This document shows positions 1 to 5,770 of a DNA stretch of 18,863 nucleotides, in pieces. The notes under the pieces were generated by a model. The model ran no database searches and was not told where the DNA came from. It saw nothing but the letters and a program-made list of their open reading frames with translations. This stretch comes from an uncultured Oscillibacter sp. GTDB taxonomy: Bacteria; Bacillota; Clostridia; Oscillospirales; Oscillospiraceae. The stretch lies in assembly GCA_902490355.1 (NCBI GenBank), contig CABUDN010000034.1, forward strand, positions 1-18,863. The letters run 5' to 3'. The stretch's first letter is position 1; each line of letters starts with the position of its first letter. Both the position numbers and the translations under genes were made by a program.

Positions 1-18
1 TATAATATTTAGATTCAT
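1..18 (-). CDS. Start of an unidentified gene (partial, runs off the left edge)
   Basis: On the minus strand an ATG at 18-16 is followed by five more sense codons (MNLNII) before the window ends. A perfect AGGAGG ribosome site lies at 31-26, seven bases upstream, which is why I call a start this short. An extended -10 element (TG-n-TAAAAT, minus strand, 92-84) lies further upstream with a weak -35 and could drive it. The gene would be divergent from the TSUP permease at 273. Six residues give no clue to function. Confidence 0.55.
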
Positions 19-83
19 TATACTTCCTCCTGGAAACAGCGTCAAGGATGACCATGTCGAAAAAGCAGGGGTGATTTTGGCCT

Positions 84-92
84 ATTTTACCA
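84..92 (-). promoter_or_regulatory. Possible extended -10 promoter for the leftmost minus-strand gene
   Basis: Minus-strand TG-G-TAAAAT (TG at 92-91, hexamer 89-84) fits an extended -10. A TTGATT hexamer lies 15 bases further upstream, closer than ideal. The predicted transcript would start near 77 and carry a leader of about 60 bases to the ATG at 18. Confidence 0.35.
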
Positions 93-201
93 GGACTGCG
101 CAGAAATCAAGCCAATTATTTGTACTGAATTGTCAAAAAATAACCAAAAATTTCGAATTTTTTCCTAATTTTAACATGGTAAAAGCATGGAAGCCGCTGC
201 C

Positions 202-230
202 TTGATTTTACAGCTCCGGGCTGATAAAAT
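202..230 (+). promoter_or_regulatory. Sigma-A promoter for the TSUP permease
   Basis: TTGATT at 202-207 and TAAAAT at 225-230 are separated by exactly 17 bases. The predicted start is near 237 and gives a leader of about 36 bases to the ATG at 273. The AT-rich DNA at 110-185 just upstream contrasts with the GC-rich genes around it, as is usual for a promoter region. Confidence 0.6.
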
Positions 231-272
231 GAGTTGAATTTTGTCTGATGCAGGAATCGGGAGGGCGAAGGA

Positions 273-1094
273 ATGGATGGTGTGCTTTCCGTCTTAACGG
301 AGCAGACGGTGGACGGTATTGCGCTGTGGGTTGTGGCGCTGATCTGCGTGGGTGTCTTTCTGGCATCTTTTATGGACGCCATTGCCGGAGGCGGCGGCAT
401 CATTTCCGTCCCCACCTATTTGATGGCTCTGCACACGCTGCCCACTTATTACGCACTGGGGACCAATAAGCTTTCCGCCTGCATTGGGACGGTGTTTTCC
501 ACCGGACGGTATATCCGGGGCGGCTATGTGGAGTGGCGGCTGTTTGGACCGGCAGCGGCGCTGAGTCTGCTGGGCTCGCTGGGCGGGACCTGGCTGCAGC
601 ACCGGACGCCGGATACGGTCTTGAAATATTTGCTGCTGGTGGTGCTGCCGGTGGTGGCGGTCCTCACCCTGCGGGGGCACAGCTGGCCGGATGAGGCGGT
701 GCCGGTCCCGCCGGTGCGCCGGGCCGCGGTGGTGTGGGGGGCCGCTCTGGTGATCGGCGCCTACGACGGCTATTACGGACCCGGGACGGGCACCTTTTTG
801 ATGCTGGCCTTTGTGCGTCTGGCGGGCATGGATACCCGGCGGGCGGCAGGCGGGACGAAGGTTATCAATCTGGCGTCCAACCTGGGCTCTGCGGTGGCCG
901 CGCTGGCCTCCGGATATGTGCTGGTCAAAATCGGCCTGATTTCTTCCGCGGCATCCATTGCCGGCCATTACCTGGGGGCGGGACTGGCCATTGAAAACGG
1001 CGGACGCCTGGTGCGGCCGGTGGTGGTGCTGGTGCTGGCCCTGCTGGCGGTAAAGGTGGGCAGTGAGCTGCTGTTCCCCTCTTTTTGGAGCTGA
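273..1094 (+). CDS. TSUP (TauE/SafE) family membrane permease
   Basis: A 273-residue, very hydrophobic protein with about seven or eight predicted membrane segments. The N-terminal half contains the family's glycine-rich loop (FMDAIAGGGGIISVPTYL, about residues 33-50) followed by GTNKL. The C-terminal half repeats the fold with the GYYGPGTGTF segment and GGTKVINLASNLGSA, both typical of TauE/SafE proteins. Members move sulfur-containing or small organic anions across the cytoplasmic membrane, and the substrate cannot be read from sequence. The ATG at 273 is preceded by GGGAGGGCGAAGG; a second ATG at 277 is out of frame. It appears to be transcribed alone from the promoter at 202-230. No good terminator follows, so read-through into spoVT is possible. 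Confidence 0.88.
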   Translation: MDGVLSVLTEQTVDGIALWVVALICVGVFLASFMDAIAGGGGIISVPTYLMALHTLPTYYALGTNKLSACIGTVFSTGRYIRGGYVEWRLFGPAAALSLLGSLGGTWLQHRTPDTVLKYLLLVVLPVVAVLTLRGHSWPDEAVPVPPVRRAAVVWGAALVIGAYDGYYGPGTGTFLMLAFVRLAGMDTRRAAGGTKVINLASNLGSAVAALASGYVLVKIGLISSAASIAGHYLGAGLAIENGGRLVRPVVVLVLALLAVKVGSELLFPSFWS

Positions 1095-1141
1095 ACGGGC
1101 CAGACGGAAAATTTTTACCAAATGAAACCGCGTTTCCAGCC

Positions 1142-1170
1142 GCATAGGGGGAAAAATCCTGCGGATACTA
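1142..1170 (+). promoter_or_regulatory. Sigma-G-like (forespore) promoter for spoVT
   Basis: GCATA at 1142-1146 and GATACTA at 1164-1170 are separated by 17 bases. This resembles the Bacillus sigma-G pattern (GHATR, about 18 bases, CATWHTA), with one mismatch in the -10 part. In Bacillus subtilis spoVT is transcribed by sigma-G in the forespore, so element and gene agree. No comparable sigma-A promoter is visible between 1095 and 1225. The leader would be about 48 bases. Confidence 0.5.
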
Positions 1171-1225
1171 TCTTTTGCCAAGGCAGACCCTGATTCAAAT
1201 CTGTAAGACAAAAGGAGTTTTCGAT

Positions 1226-1768
1226 ATGAAGGCAACTGGAATTGTGCGGCGGATTGATGACTTGGGACGTGTCGTGATTCCCAAGGAGATTCGCCGTACC
1301 ATGCGGATCCGGGAGGGAGACCCCCTGGAGATTTACACCAGCCGGGACGGCGAGGTGATTTTCAAAAAATACTCTCTGCTGGGCGGCGTGGAGGATTTCG
1401 CCGGTCAGCTGTGTGAGACCATGAGCCGTTCCACCGGCTGGATCTGTGCGGTGACGGACCGGGATACGGTCATTGCCGTGGCCGGCGGCGGAAAACGGGA
1501 GCTGATGGGCAAGCGGATTACCGCGGAGCTGGAGCAGGTTATGGAGAGCCGGCGGATTTATCAGTACACCGGCGAGGGCGATCCCCTGCCCGTCTGCGAC
1601 GGCAATGAGAAGCTGCTCACCGGCGTGGCCGCGCCCATTTTGTCCGAGGGCGATCTGCTGGGACTGGTGCTGCTGATTTCTCCGGCGCCCATGCAGCCGT
1701 CCGGGGATACGGAATACAAACTGGCCCAGACCATTGCCGCCTTTTTGGGAAAGCATATGGAGAGCTGA
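1226..1768 (+). CDS. spoVT: SpoVT-type AbrB-family sporulation transcription regulator
   Basis: 180 residues, close to the 178 of Bacillus SpoVT. Residues 1-50 are a SpoVT/AbrB swapped-hairpin DNA-binding domain; the stretch MKATGIVRRIDDLGRVVIPK and the following EIRRTMRIREGDPLEIY are nearly identical to Bacillus SpoVT. The rest is a GAF-like domain, as in SpoVT, and unlike short AbrB proteins of about 95 residues. SpoVT adjusts sigma-G-dependent genes in the forespore, activating some and repressing others. I chose the ATG at 1226 because AAAGGAG (1211-1217) lies eight bases before it and homology starts exactly there; an in-frame ATG at 1175 would add 17 unrelated residues. The gene is bounded by a sigma-G-like promoter and a strong terminator, so it looks monocistronic. 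Confidence 0.92.
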   Translation: MKATGIVRRIDDLGRVVIPKEIRRTMRIREGDPLEIYTSRDGEVIFKKYSLLGGVEDFAGQLCETMSRSTGWICAVTDRDTVIAVAGGGKRELMGKRITAELEQVMESRRIYQYTGEGDPLPVCDGNEKLLTGVAAPILSEGDLLGLVLLISPAPMQPSGDTEYKLAQTIAAFLGKHMES

Positions 1769-1774
1769 CCGGTA

Positions 1775-1806
1775 CAGCCGCGGGAGAGGTCCCGCGGCTG
1801 TTTTTT
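1775..1806 (+). terminator. Rho-independent terminator after spoVT
   Basis: A perfect 11-bp GC-rich stem (1775-1785 with 1790-1800), loop GAGG, then six T. It begins seven bases after the spoVT stop and separates it from the symporter gene. Confidence 0.95.
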
Positions 1807-1863
1807 CGTCATGCCGGTGCGGAGGGTGCGCATAGGCTGTGGACGAGAAAGGGGGCGGCTGCG

Positions 1864-3237
1864 GTGACGCTGGAGGAGATCCTTGCGCGGCTGGATGTGT
1901 TTTTCTGGGGGCCGGGGACGTTGCTGCTGGTATTGGGGACCGGCGTGTTTTTTCTGATCCGGCTGCGGTTTTTGCCGTGGAGAAACCTGGGATATGCTCT
2001 GACCTGTGCCCTGGGACGGGACGCCCGGAAGGCAGCAAAACCCGGCGCGCTCTCTCCGTTTGCCTCCCTGATGACCGCCCTGGCGGCCACCATCGGCACG
2101 GGGAACATCGTGGGGGTGGCCACCGCGCTGACCGCAGGCGGACCGGGTGCTCTGGTGTGGATGGAGCTGACGGCTCTGACGGGTATGGCGCTGAAATATG
2201 CCGAGTGTCTGCTGGCGGTGCGCTTCCGGCAGAAGAATGCCCAGGGAGAGCTGTGCGGCGGCCCCATGTATGTCATGCGTCAGGCCCTGGGTCCTCTGGG
2301 GGCCGTCATGGGGGCGGCATTTGCACTCTTTGCGGTATGTGCCTCCTTCGGCATCGGCGGCATGGCGCAGTCCAACTCCATTGCCGGGGCGCTGCGGGCC
2401 TCCTTCGGCGTGCCCCAGGGCGCCTGTGCTCTGGCGGTGACGGCGCTGGTGCTGGTGGTCGTGGCCGGCGGCGTGCGGAGTTTGGGGGCGGTCTCCACCG
2501 CCCTGGTGCCGGCCATGGGCGGCTTTTACATGGCGGCGTGTCTCGCGGTGATTGCGGGAAACGCGGCGGCCGTGCCGGAGGCCGTGACGACCATCCTGCG
2601 CTCTGCGGTCTGTCCCCAGGCGGCTGCCGGCGGAGCGGCGGGAACCGCTGTCATCACCTTGTTTCAGACGATCCGCTGCGGCGTGGCCCGGGGGGTGTTT
2701 TCCAACGAAGCCGGTATGGGCTCCGCCGCCATTGCGTCGGCCTGCGCTTCCACCGACAGTCCGGCACGGCAAGGCTACATCAGCATGACCGGCGTGGTGG
2801 TGGATACCATGCTGATCTGTACGGTGACAGGCCTTGCCATCTGCTGTTCCGGCGTGCTGGACAGCGGCGCGGAGGGGGCGGAGCTGACCATTCTGGCCTT
2901 CCGCACGGTGCTGGGTCCCCTGGGCGGGGTGTTTGTCTCCGTGGCGGTGACTCTGTTCGCCTTTTCCACCATTTTGGGGTGGGAGTATCAGGGGGAAAAA
3001 GCATTTGAATATTTGAGCCGCGGCCGGGGGATGACGCTCTACCGGGGGCTGTTCGCGCTGGCGGTTTATTGGGGGGCCGGGCAGAGGACGGAGGCAGTGT
3101 TTCTCCTTTCCGATATCTGCAACGCCCTGATGTGCCTGCCCAATCTTACGGCGCTGATGCCGCTGTCCCCGATCGTAGTGCGGGAAACTCTGTCCTTTCA
3201 GTCCAAAATTCGGGCCGGAGGACGGAAAGTGCGGTAA
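1864..3237 (+). CDS. Sodium:alanine/glycine symporter (AGCS family)
   Basis: A 457-residue membrane protein of normal length for the alanine/glycine:cation symporter family (AlsT/DagA/AgcS), which imports small neutral amino acids with sodium. Family hallmarks in order: the conserved stretch ATIGTGNIVGVATALTAGGP (about residues 75-94), then GALVWMELTALTGMALKYAE, CGGPMYVM, QTIRCGVARGVFSNEAGMGS, and a terminal region with WEYQGEKAFEYL. About ten or eleven hydrophobic segments are visible. The GTG at 1864 is chosen because AAAGGGGG (1848-1855) is eight bases upstream and the protein begins with the usual short amphipathic N-terminus. No convincing sigma-A promoter lies in the 57 bases after the spoVT terminator, so its transcription is unexplained. 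Substrate is inferred from the family only. Confidence 0.92.
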   Translation: MTLEEILARLDVFFWGPGTLLLVLGTGVFFLIRLRFLPWRNLGYALTCALGRDARKAAKPGALSPFASLMTALAATIGTGNIVGVATALTAGGPGALVWMELTALTGMALKYAECLLAVRFRQKNAQGELCGGPMYVMRQALGPLGAVMGAAFALFAVCASFGIGGMAQSNSIAGALRASFGVPQGACALAVTALVLVVVAGGVRSLGAVSTALVPAMGGFYMAACLAVIAGNAAAVPEAVTTILRSAVCPQAAAGGAAGTAVITLFQTIRCGVARGVFSNEAGMGSAAIASACASTDSPARQGYISMTGVVVDTMLICTVTGLAICCSGVLDSGAEGAELTILAFRTVLGPLGGVFVSVAVTLFAFSTILGWEYQGEKAFEYLSRGRGMTLYRGLFALAVYWGAGQRTEAVFLLSDICNALMCLPNLTALMPLSPIVVRETLSFQSKIRAGGRKVR

Positions 3238-3253
3238 TTTTTCCGGGACGCGG

Positions 3254-3281
3254 TTGCATTTTTCGTTTTTGATGGTATGAT
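3254..3281 (+). promoter_or_regulatory. Extended -10 promoter for the COG0523 operon
   Basis: TTGCAT (3254-3259), a 16-base spacer, and TATGAT (3276-3281) preceded by TG-n (3273-3275), which makes an extended -10. It lies 17 bases after the symporter stop. No Zur- or Fur-like palindrome was found around it. Confidence 0.65.
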
Positions 3282-3320
3282 AAATGCGGTCAGGAAATTT
3301 AAAGCAAAGGACTTGATAGC

Positions 3321-4472
3321 ATGACAAAAATCGACATTATTTCCGGCTTTTTGGGCGCGGGCAAGACGACCCTCATCAAAAAGCTGCTGGCGGAGGCATT
3401 CCCCGGTGAGAAGCTGGTCCTGATTGAAAACGAGTTCGGCGAGATCAGCATTGACGGCGGCTTTTTGAAAGAGTCCGGCGTGCAGATTTCGGAGATGTCC
3501 TCCGGGTGCATCTGCTGCTCTCTGGTGGGCGATTTCAATAAGGCGCTGCGGGATGTGGCGGCGCAGTTCCATCCCGACCGCATCCTCATTGAGCCCTCCG
3601 GCGTGGGCAAGCTCAGCGATGTGATTGTGGCGGTGGAAAATACCGTGGCCGACGTGCCGGAGCTCAAGCTCAACAGCTTTTCCGCCGTGGTGGATGCCAC
3701 CAAGGTCAAGGTCTATATGAAGAACTTCGGCGAGTTCTACAACAACCAGGTGGAGTCCGCCGGAACCATCATTCTCTCCCGTACCCAGAAGCTCAGCCAG
3801 GAGAAGCTGGAGGCCGCGGTGGCCATGCTGCGGGAGAAGAACGCCGATGCCGCCATCCTCACCACCCCCTGGGATCAGCTGGACGGCAAGGTGATTCTCT
3901 CCGCCATTGAGAAGGTTTCCCTGGCGGAGGAGCTGCTGGAGAAGATGCGTGCGGAGCATGCCCTGGCGGAACAGGAGCATGAGCACGAGCACCATCACGA
4001 CCATGACCACGAGGAGCACGAGCACCATCATGGCCACGATCATGAGGAGCACGAGCACCATCATGGCCACGATCATGAGGAGCATGAGCACCATCATGAC
4101 CACGATCATGAGGAGCATGAGCACCATCACGACCATGACCACGAGCACGGCGAGTGCAGCGATCCCAACTGCTCCTGCCACCACCATCACCACCATGCCG
4201 ATGAGGTCTTCACCTCCTGGGGCCGGGAGACGCCCCGGACCTATACCCAGGCGGAGGTCAGCCGGATCCTCACGGAGCTGGACTCCGGCGCCTACGGCAA
4301 GATCCTGCGGGCCAAGGGCATTGTCAGCGGCGGCGACGGTACTTGGGTGGAATTCGACTACGTTCCCGGCGAGCAGGAAGTCCGCGCCGGACATCCGGAC
4401 TACACGGGCCGGCTGTGCGTCATCGGCGCGGAGCTGGACGAGGCGCGTCTGGCGGGCCTGTTCGGCCTGTAA
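3321..4472 (+). CDS. COG0523/CobW-family GTPase with His-rich metal-binding repeat
   Basis: 383 residues. The Walker A motif is GFLGAGKTT (residues 9-17), the metal-binding CXCC motif is CICC (63-66), and IEPSG marks the following switch region. The family comprises GTP-dependent metal chaperones (zinc, cobalt or nickel) and zinc-responsive proteins. Between the GTPase and the CobW C-terminal domain sits a long insert: five copies of an 11-residue His/Asp/Glu unit (residues 221-275), then CSDPNCSC and six histidines (279-292), about 38 histidines in all. A His-rich insert is common in the family but this one is unusually long and regular. The C-terminal domain resumes near residue 294 (ADEVFTSWGRETPRTYTQAEV). 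The ATG at 3321 has AAAGGA (3306-3311) upstream. It is followed 24 bases later by a second family member, so the two probably form one operon. The metal is not determinable. Confidence 0.9.
   Translation: MTKIDIISGFLGAGKTTLIKKLLAEAFPGEKLVLIENEFGEISIDGGFLKESGVQISEMSSGCICCSLVGDFNKALRDVAAQFHPDRILIEPSGVGKLSDVIVAVENTVADVPELKLNSFSAVVDATKVKVYMKNFGEFYNNQVESAGTIILSRTQKLSQEKLEAAVAMLREKNADAAILTTPWDQLDGKVILSAIEKVSLAEELLEKMRAEHALAEQEHEHEHHHDHDHEEHEHHHGHDHEEHEHHHGHDHEEHEHHHDHDHEEHEHHHDHDHEHGECSDPNCSCHHHHHHADEVFTSWGRETPRTYTQAEVSRILTELDSGAYGKILRAKGIVSGGDGTWVEFDYVPGEQEVRAGHPDYTGRLCVIGAELDEARLAGLFGL
3981..4145 (+). repeat. Five 33-base tandem repeats encoding a His-rich 11-mer
   Basis: Exactly five in-frame units of 33 bases, each encoding E-H-E-H-H-H-(D/G)-H-D-H-E, six histidines per unit. 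Units 2 and 3 are nearly identical at the DNA level; differences among the other units are mostly third-position CAC/CAT and GAG changes plus Asp/Gly swaps. This suggests recent duplication and possible copy-number change by slippage or recombination. Confidence 0.95.
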
Positions 4473-4496
4473 GCGGGAAAGGAATCGAGTACTGCA

Positions 4497-5429
4497 ATGG
4501 CTGATATTCCTGTATACCTGGTCGCCGGCTTTCTGGACGGCGGCAAGACAAATTTTATCAACGGCATTCTGGAAGATGGATTTGCCCGGAAGGACCGGAC
4601 TCTGCTGATCTGCTGCGAGGAAGGGGAAGAGGAGTACAATCCCCGAGCCCTGGACAATGTGACCGTGGTGACGGTGGAGGAGGAAGAGGACCTCAAGTGC
4701 TCCCAGCTCAAGGCTTGGGAGAAACAGTACAAGCCCAAGCAGATCCTGATTGAGTACAACGGCATGTGGCAGATGGAACGCCTTTACAGAGAGGTGCTTC
4801 CGGCCAACTGGGTGCTCTACCAGATCATGACCTTTGTACAAGCCTCCACCTTTGAGCTCTATGCCAAAAACATGGGCCAGCTGATGATGGAGAAGATCAT
4901 CAATGCGGATCTGCTGGTATTCAACCGGTGCACGCCGGAGCTGCGGGATGCCCTGCGGGGCCGCAACCTGCGGATGGTCAACCGCCGGGCGGATATCTAT
5001 CTGGAGATGGAGGATGGCACCAGTGAGGATTATCTCACCGGCGACGAGTGTCCCTTCGACCTGGATCAGGAGATCATCGACATTCCCGACGACGATTACG
5101 GCGTGTGGTATGTGGATGTGATGGATCACCCGGACCGCTACGCGGGCAAGCTGGTGCACATGAAACTGGTGATGTGCCACTCCAAGAAATATCCCGGCAT
5201 TCACTGCCCCGGCCGCTTTGCCATGGTGTGCTGTGAAAACGACATTACCTTCTACGGCCTCATTGCCCGGGGAGAGGGACTGGACCAGTACGAAAACCGG
5301 GACTGGATTGAGGTGACGGCCCGGATGGCCGTGGAGGACCATCCGGCATACAAGGGCAAGGGCCCCGTGATGGAGATTCTCTCCATCGCACCCTGTGAAA
5401 AAGCGGCCCAGGAGGTTGTGACCTTCTGA
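4497..5429 (+). CDS. COG0523-like GTPase fused to a DUF1980/YcgQ-like C-terminal domain
   Basis: 310 residues. The N-terminal part has a Walker A motif (GFLDGGKT, residues 11-18) with Asp and Gly where canonical CobW proteins have GAGK. CC in LLICCEEGEEEY stands near where the CXCC motif is expected, LIEYNG replaces the usual IEPSG, and LLVFNRC lies where NKxD is expected. It is therefore a divergent GTPase. From about residue 198 the sequence (VWYVDVMDHPDRYAGK, then FAMVCCENDITFYGL and DWIEVTARM) resembles, from memory, the C-terminal half of TIGR03943/YcgQ (DUF1980) proteins, which pair with UPF0718 permeases and COG0523 GTPases. The fusion is my inference from pattern and needs a profile search. 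The start is 24 bases after the first COG0523 gene; AAAGGA lies at 4478-4483, rather far upstream, so coupling is plausible. No permease gene follows here. Confidence 0.78.
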   Translation: MADIPVYLVAGFLDGGKTNFINGILEDGFARKDRTLLICCEEGEEEYNPRALDNVTVVTVEEEEDLKCSQLKAWEKQYKPKQILIEYNGMWQMERLYREVLPANWVLYQIMTFVQASTFELYAKNMGQLMMEKIINADLLVFNRCTPELRDALRGRNLRMVNRRADIYLEMEDGTSEDYLTGDECPFDLDQEIIDIPDDDYGVWYVDVMDHPDRYAGKLVHMKLVMCHSKKYPGIHCPGRFAMVCCENDITFYGLIARGEGLDQYENRDWIEVTARMAVEDHPAYKGKGPVMEILSIAPCEKAAQEVVTF

Positions 5430-5642
5430 GCACCAATCCGCTTTGTAGAATTTTGACGAAATAGTACCCGCTGTATGGACCTGCAGCAGGCGGGAGCCAG
5501 CAGCTGGGGGGCACACACCTGGCCATCCTGCCGCGGGTATTTGCGCGGGATTGCGAGGCTGCCCGGGTGGTGCGGGTCCGGAGATGTGGAAAACTTCCGG
5601 AAGGACTGCTTCCGGAGACCATGGCGGATCAAGAAAACTACA
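5430..5642. other. Non-coding or decayed stretch after the COG0523 operon
   Basis: 341 bases separate the stop at 5429 from the next gene; this is the part before the inverted repeat. It holds an open plus-strand frame of 85 codons (5465-5722) that begins right after a stop and has no start codon at its head. Its first 55 or so codons read like ordinary coding sequence of this genome (for example LGGTHLAILPRVFARDCEAA), so it may be the remnant of a gene. An 8-bp stem with a five-base loop lies at 5596-5616. I found no B12-box, TPP or other riboswitch signature. Confidence 0.4.
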
Positions 5643-5689
5643 ATACGGAGCGTATTTTTTCGACAAAAAATACGCTCCGTATCTCTTTT
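5643..5689 (+). terminator. 18-bp perfect inverted repeat, probable terminator of the COG0523 operon
   Basis: Arms 5643-5660 and 5665-5682 pair perfectly over 18 bp with loop CGAC, followed by CTCTTTT. The arms themselves contain six T and six A next to the loop, so the sequence could end transcription in either direction. It lies 213 bases past the second GTPase stop and just before the LtaS-like gene's promoter. It could instead be a mobile-type palindromic repeat; a genome search for copies would tell. Confidence 0.6.
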
Positions 5690-5701
5690 CGGCGCTCCGC
5701 C

Positions 5702-5729
5702 TTGCTTTTTTCCACAAAATGATTATAAT
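5702..5729 (+). promoter_or_regulatory. Sigma-A promoter for the LtaS-like gene
   Basis: TTGCTT (5702-5707) and a perfect TATAAT (5724-5729) with a 16-base spacer. The predicted start is near 5736, giving a leader of about 35 bases to the TTG at 5771. Confidence 0.7.
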
Positions 5730-5770
5730 AAATCTATTATGCCAAGATTTTCAGGAAAGGGTCGGTTGCC

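Noticed and set aside
3254..3320. A Zur or Fur box in front of the COG0523 operon.
   Set aside because: The region is AT-rich but has no inverted repeat resembling either site.
1561..3327. A 588-codon minus-strand open frame.
   Set aside because: It crosses the spoVT terminator and lies antisense to two recognised genes. The Gln/His/Arg/Gly-rich translation is typical of the reverse strand of GC-rich coding DNA.
3981..4145. Regular 33-base repeats that could suggest a CRISPR array.
   Set aside because: The units are directly adjacent without spacers, in frame, and encode a His-rich metal-binding segment.
5430..5640. A possible cobalamin or other metal riboswitch next to the CobW-type genes.
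   Set aside because: It lies downstream of those genes, the next gene has its own promoter after it, and I could not find a B12 box or other conserved core.
3198..5717. A continuous minus-strand open frame of 839 codons.
   Set aside because: It is antisense to both COG0523 genes and runs through the inverted repeat. Its translation is low-complexity over the His repeat, it has no family motif, and the plus-strand genes carry intact catalytic motifs and ribosome sites.
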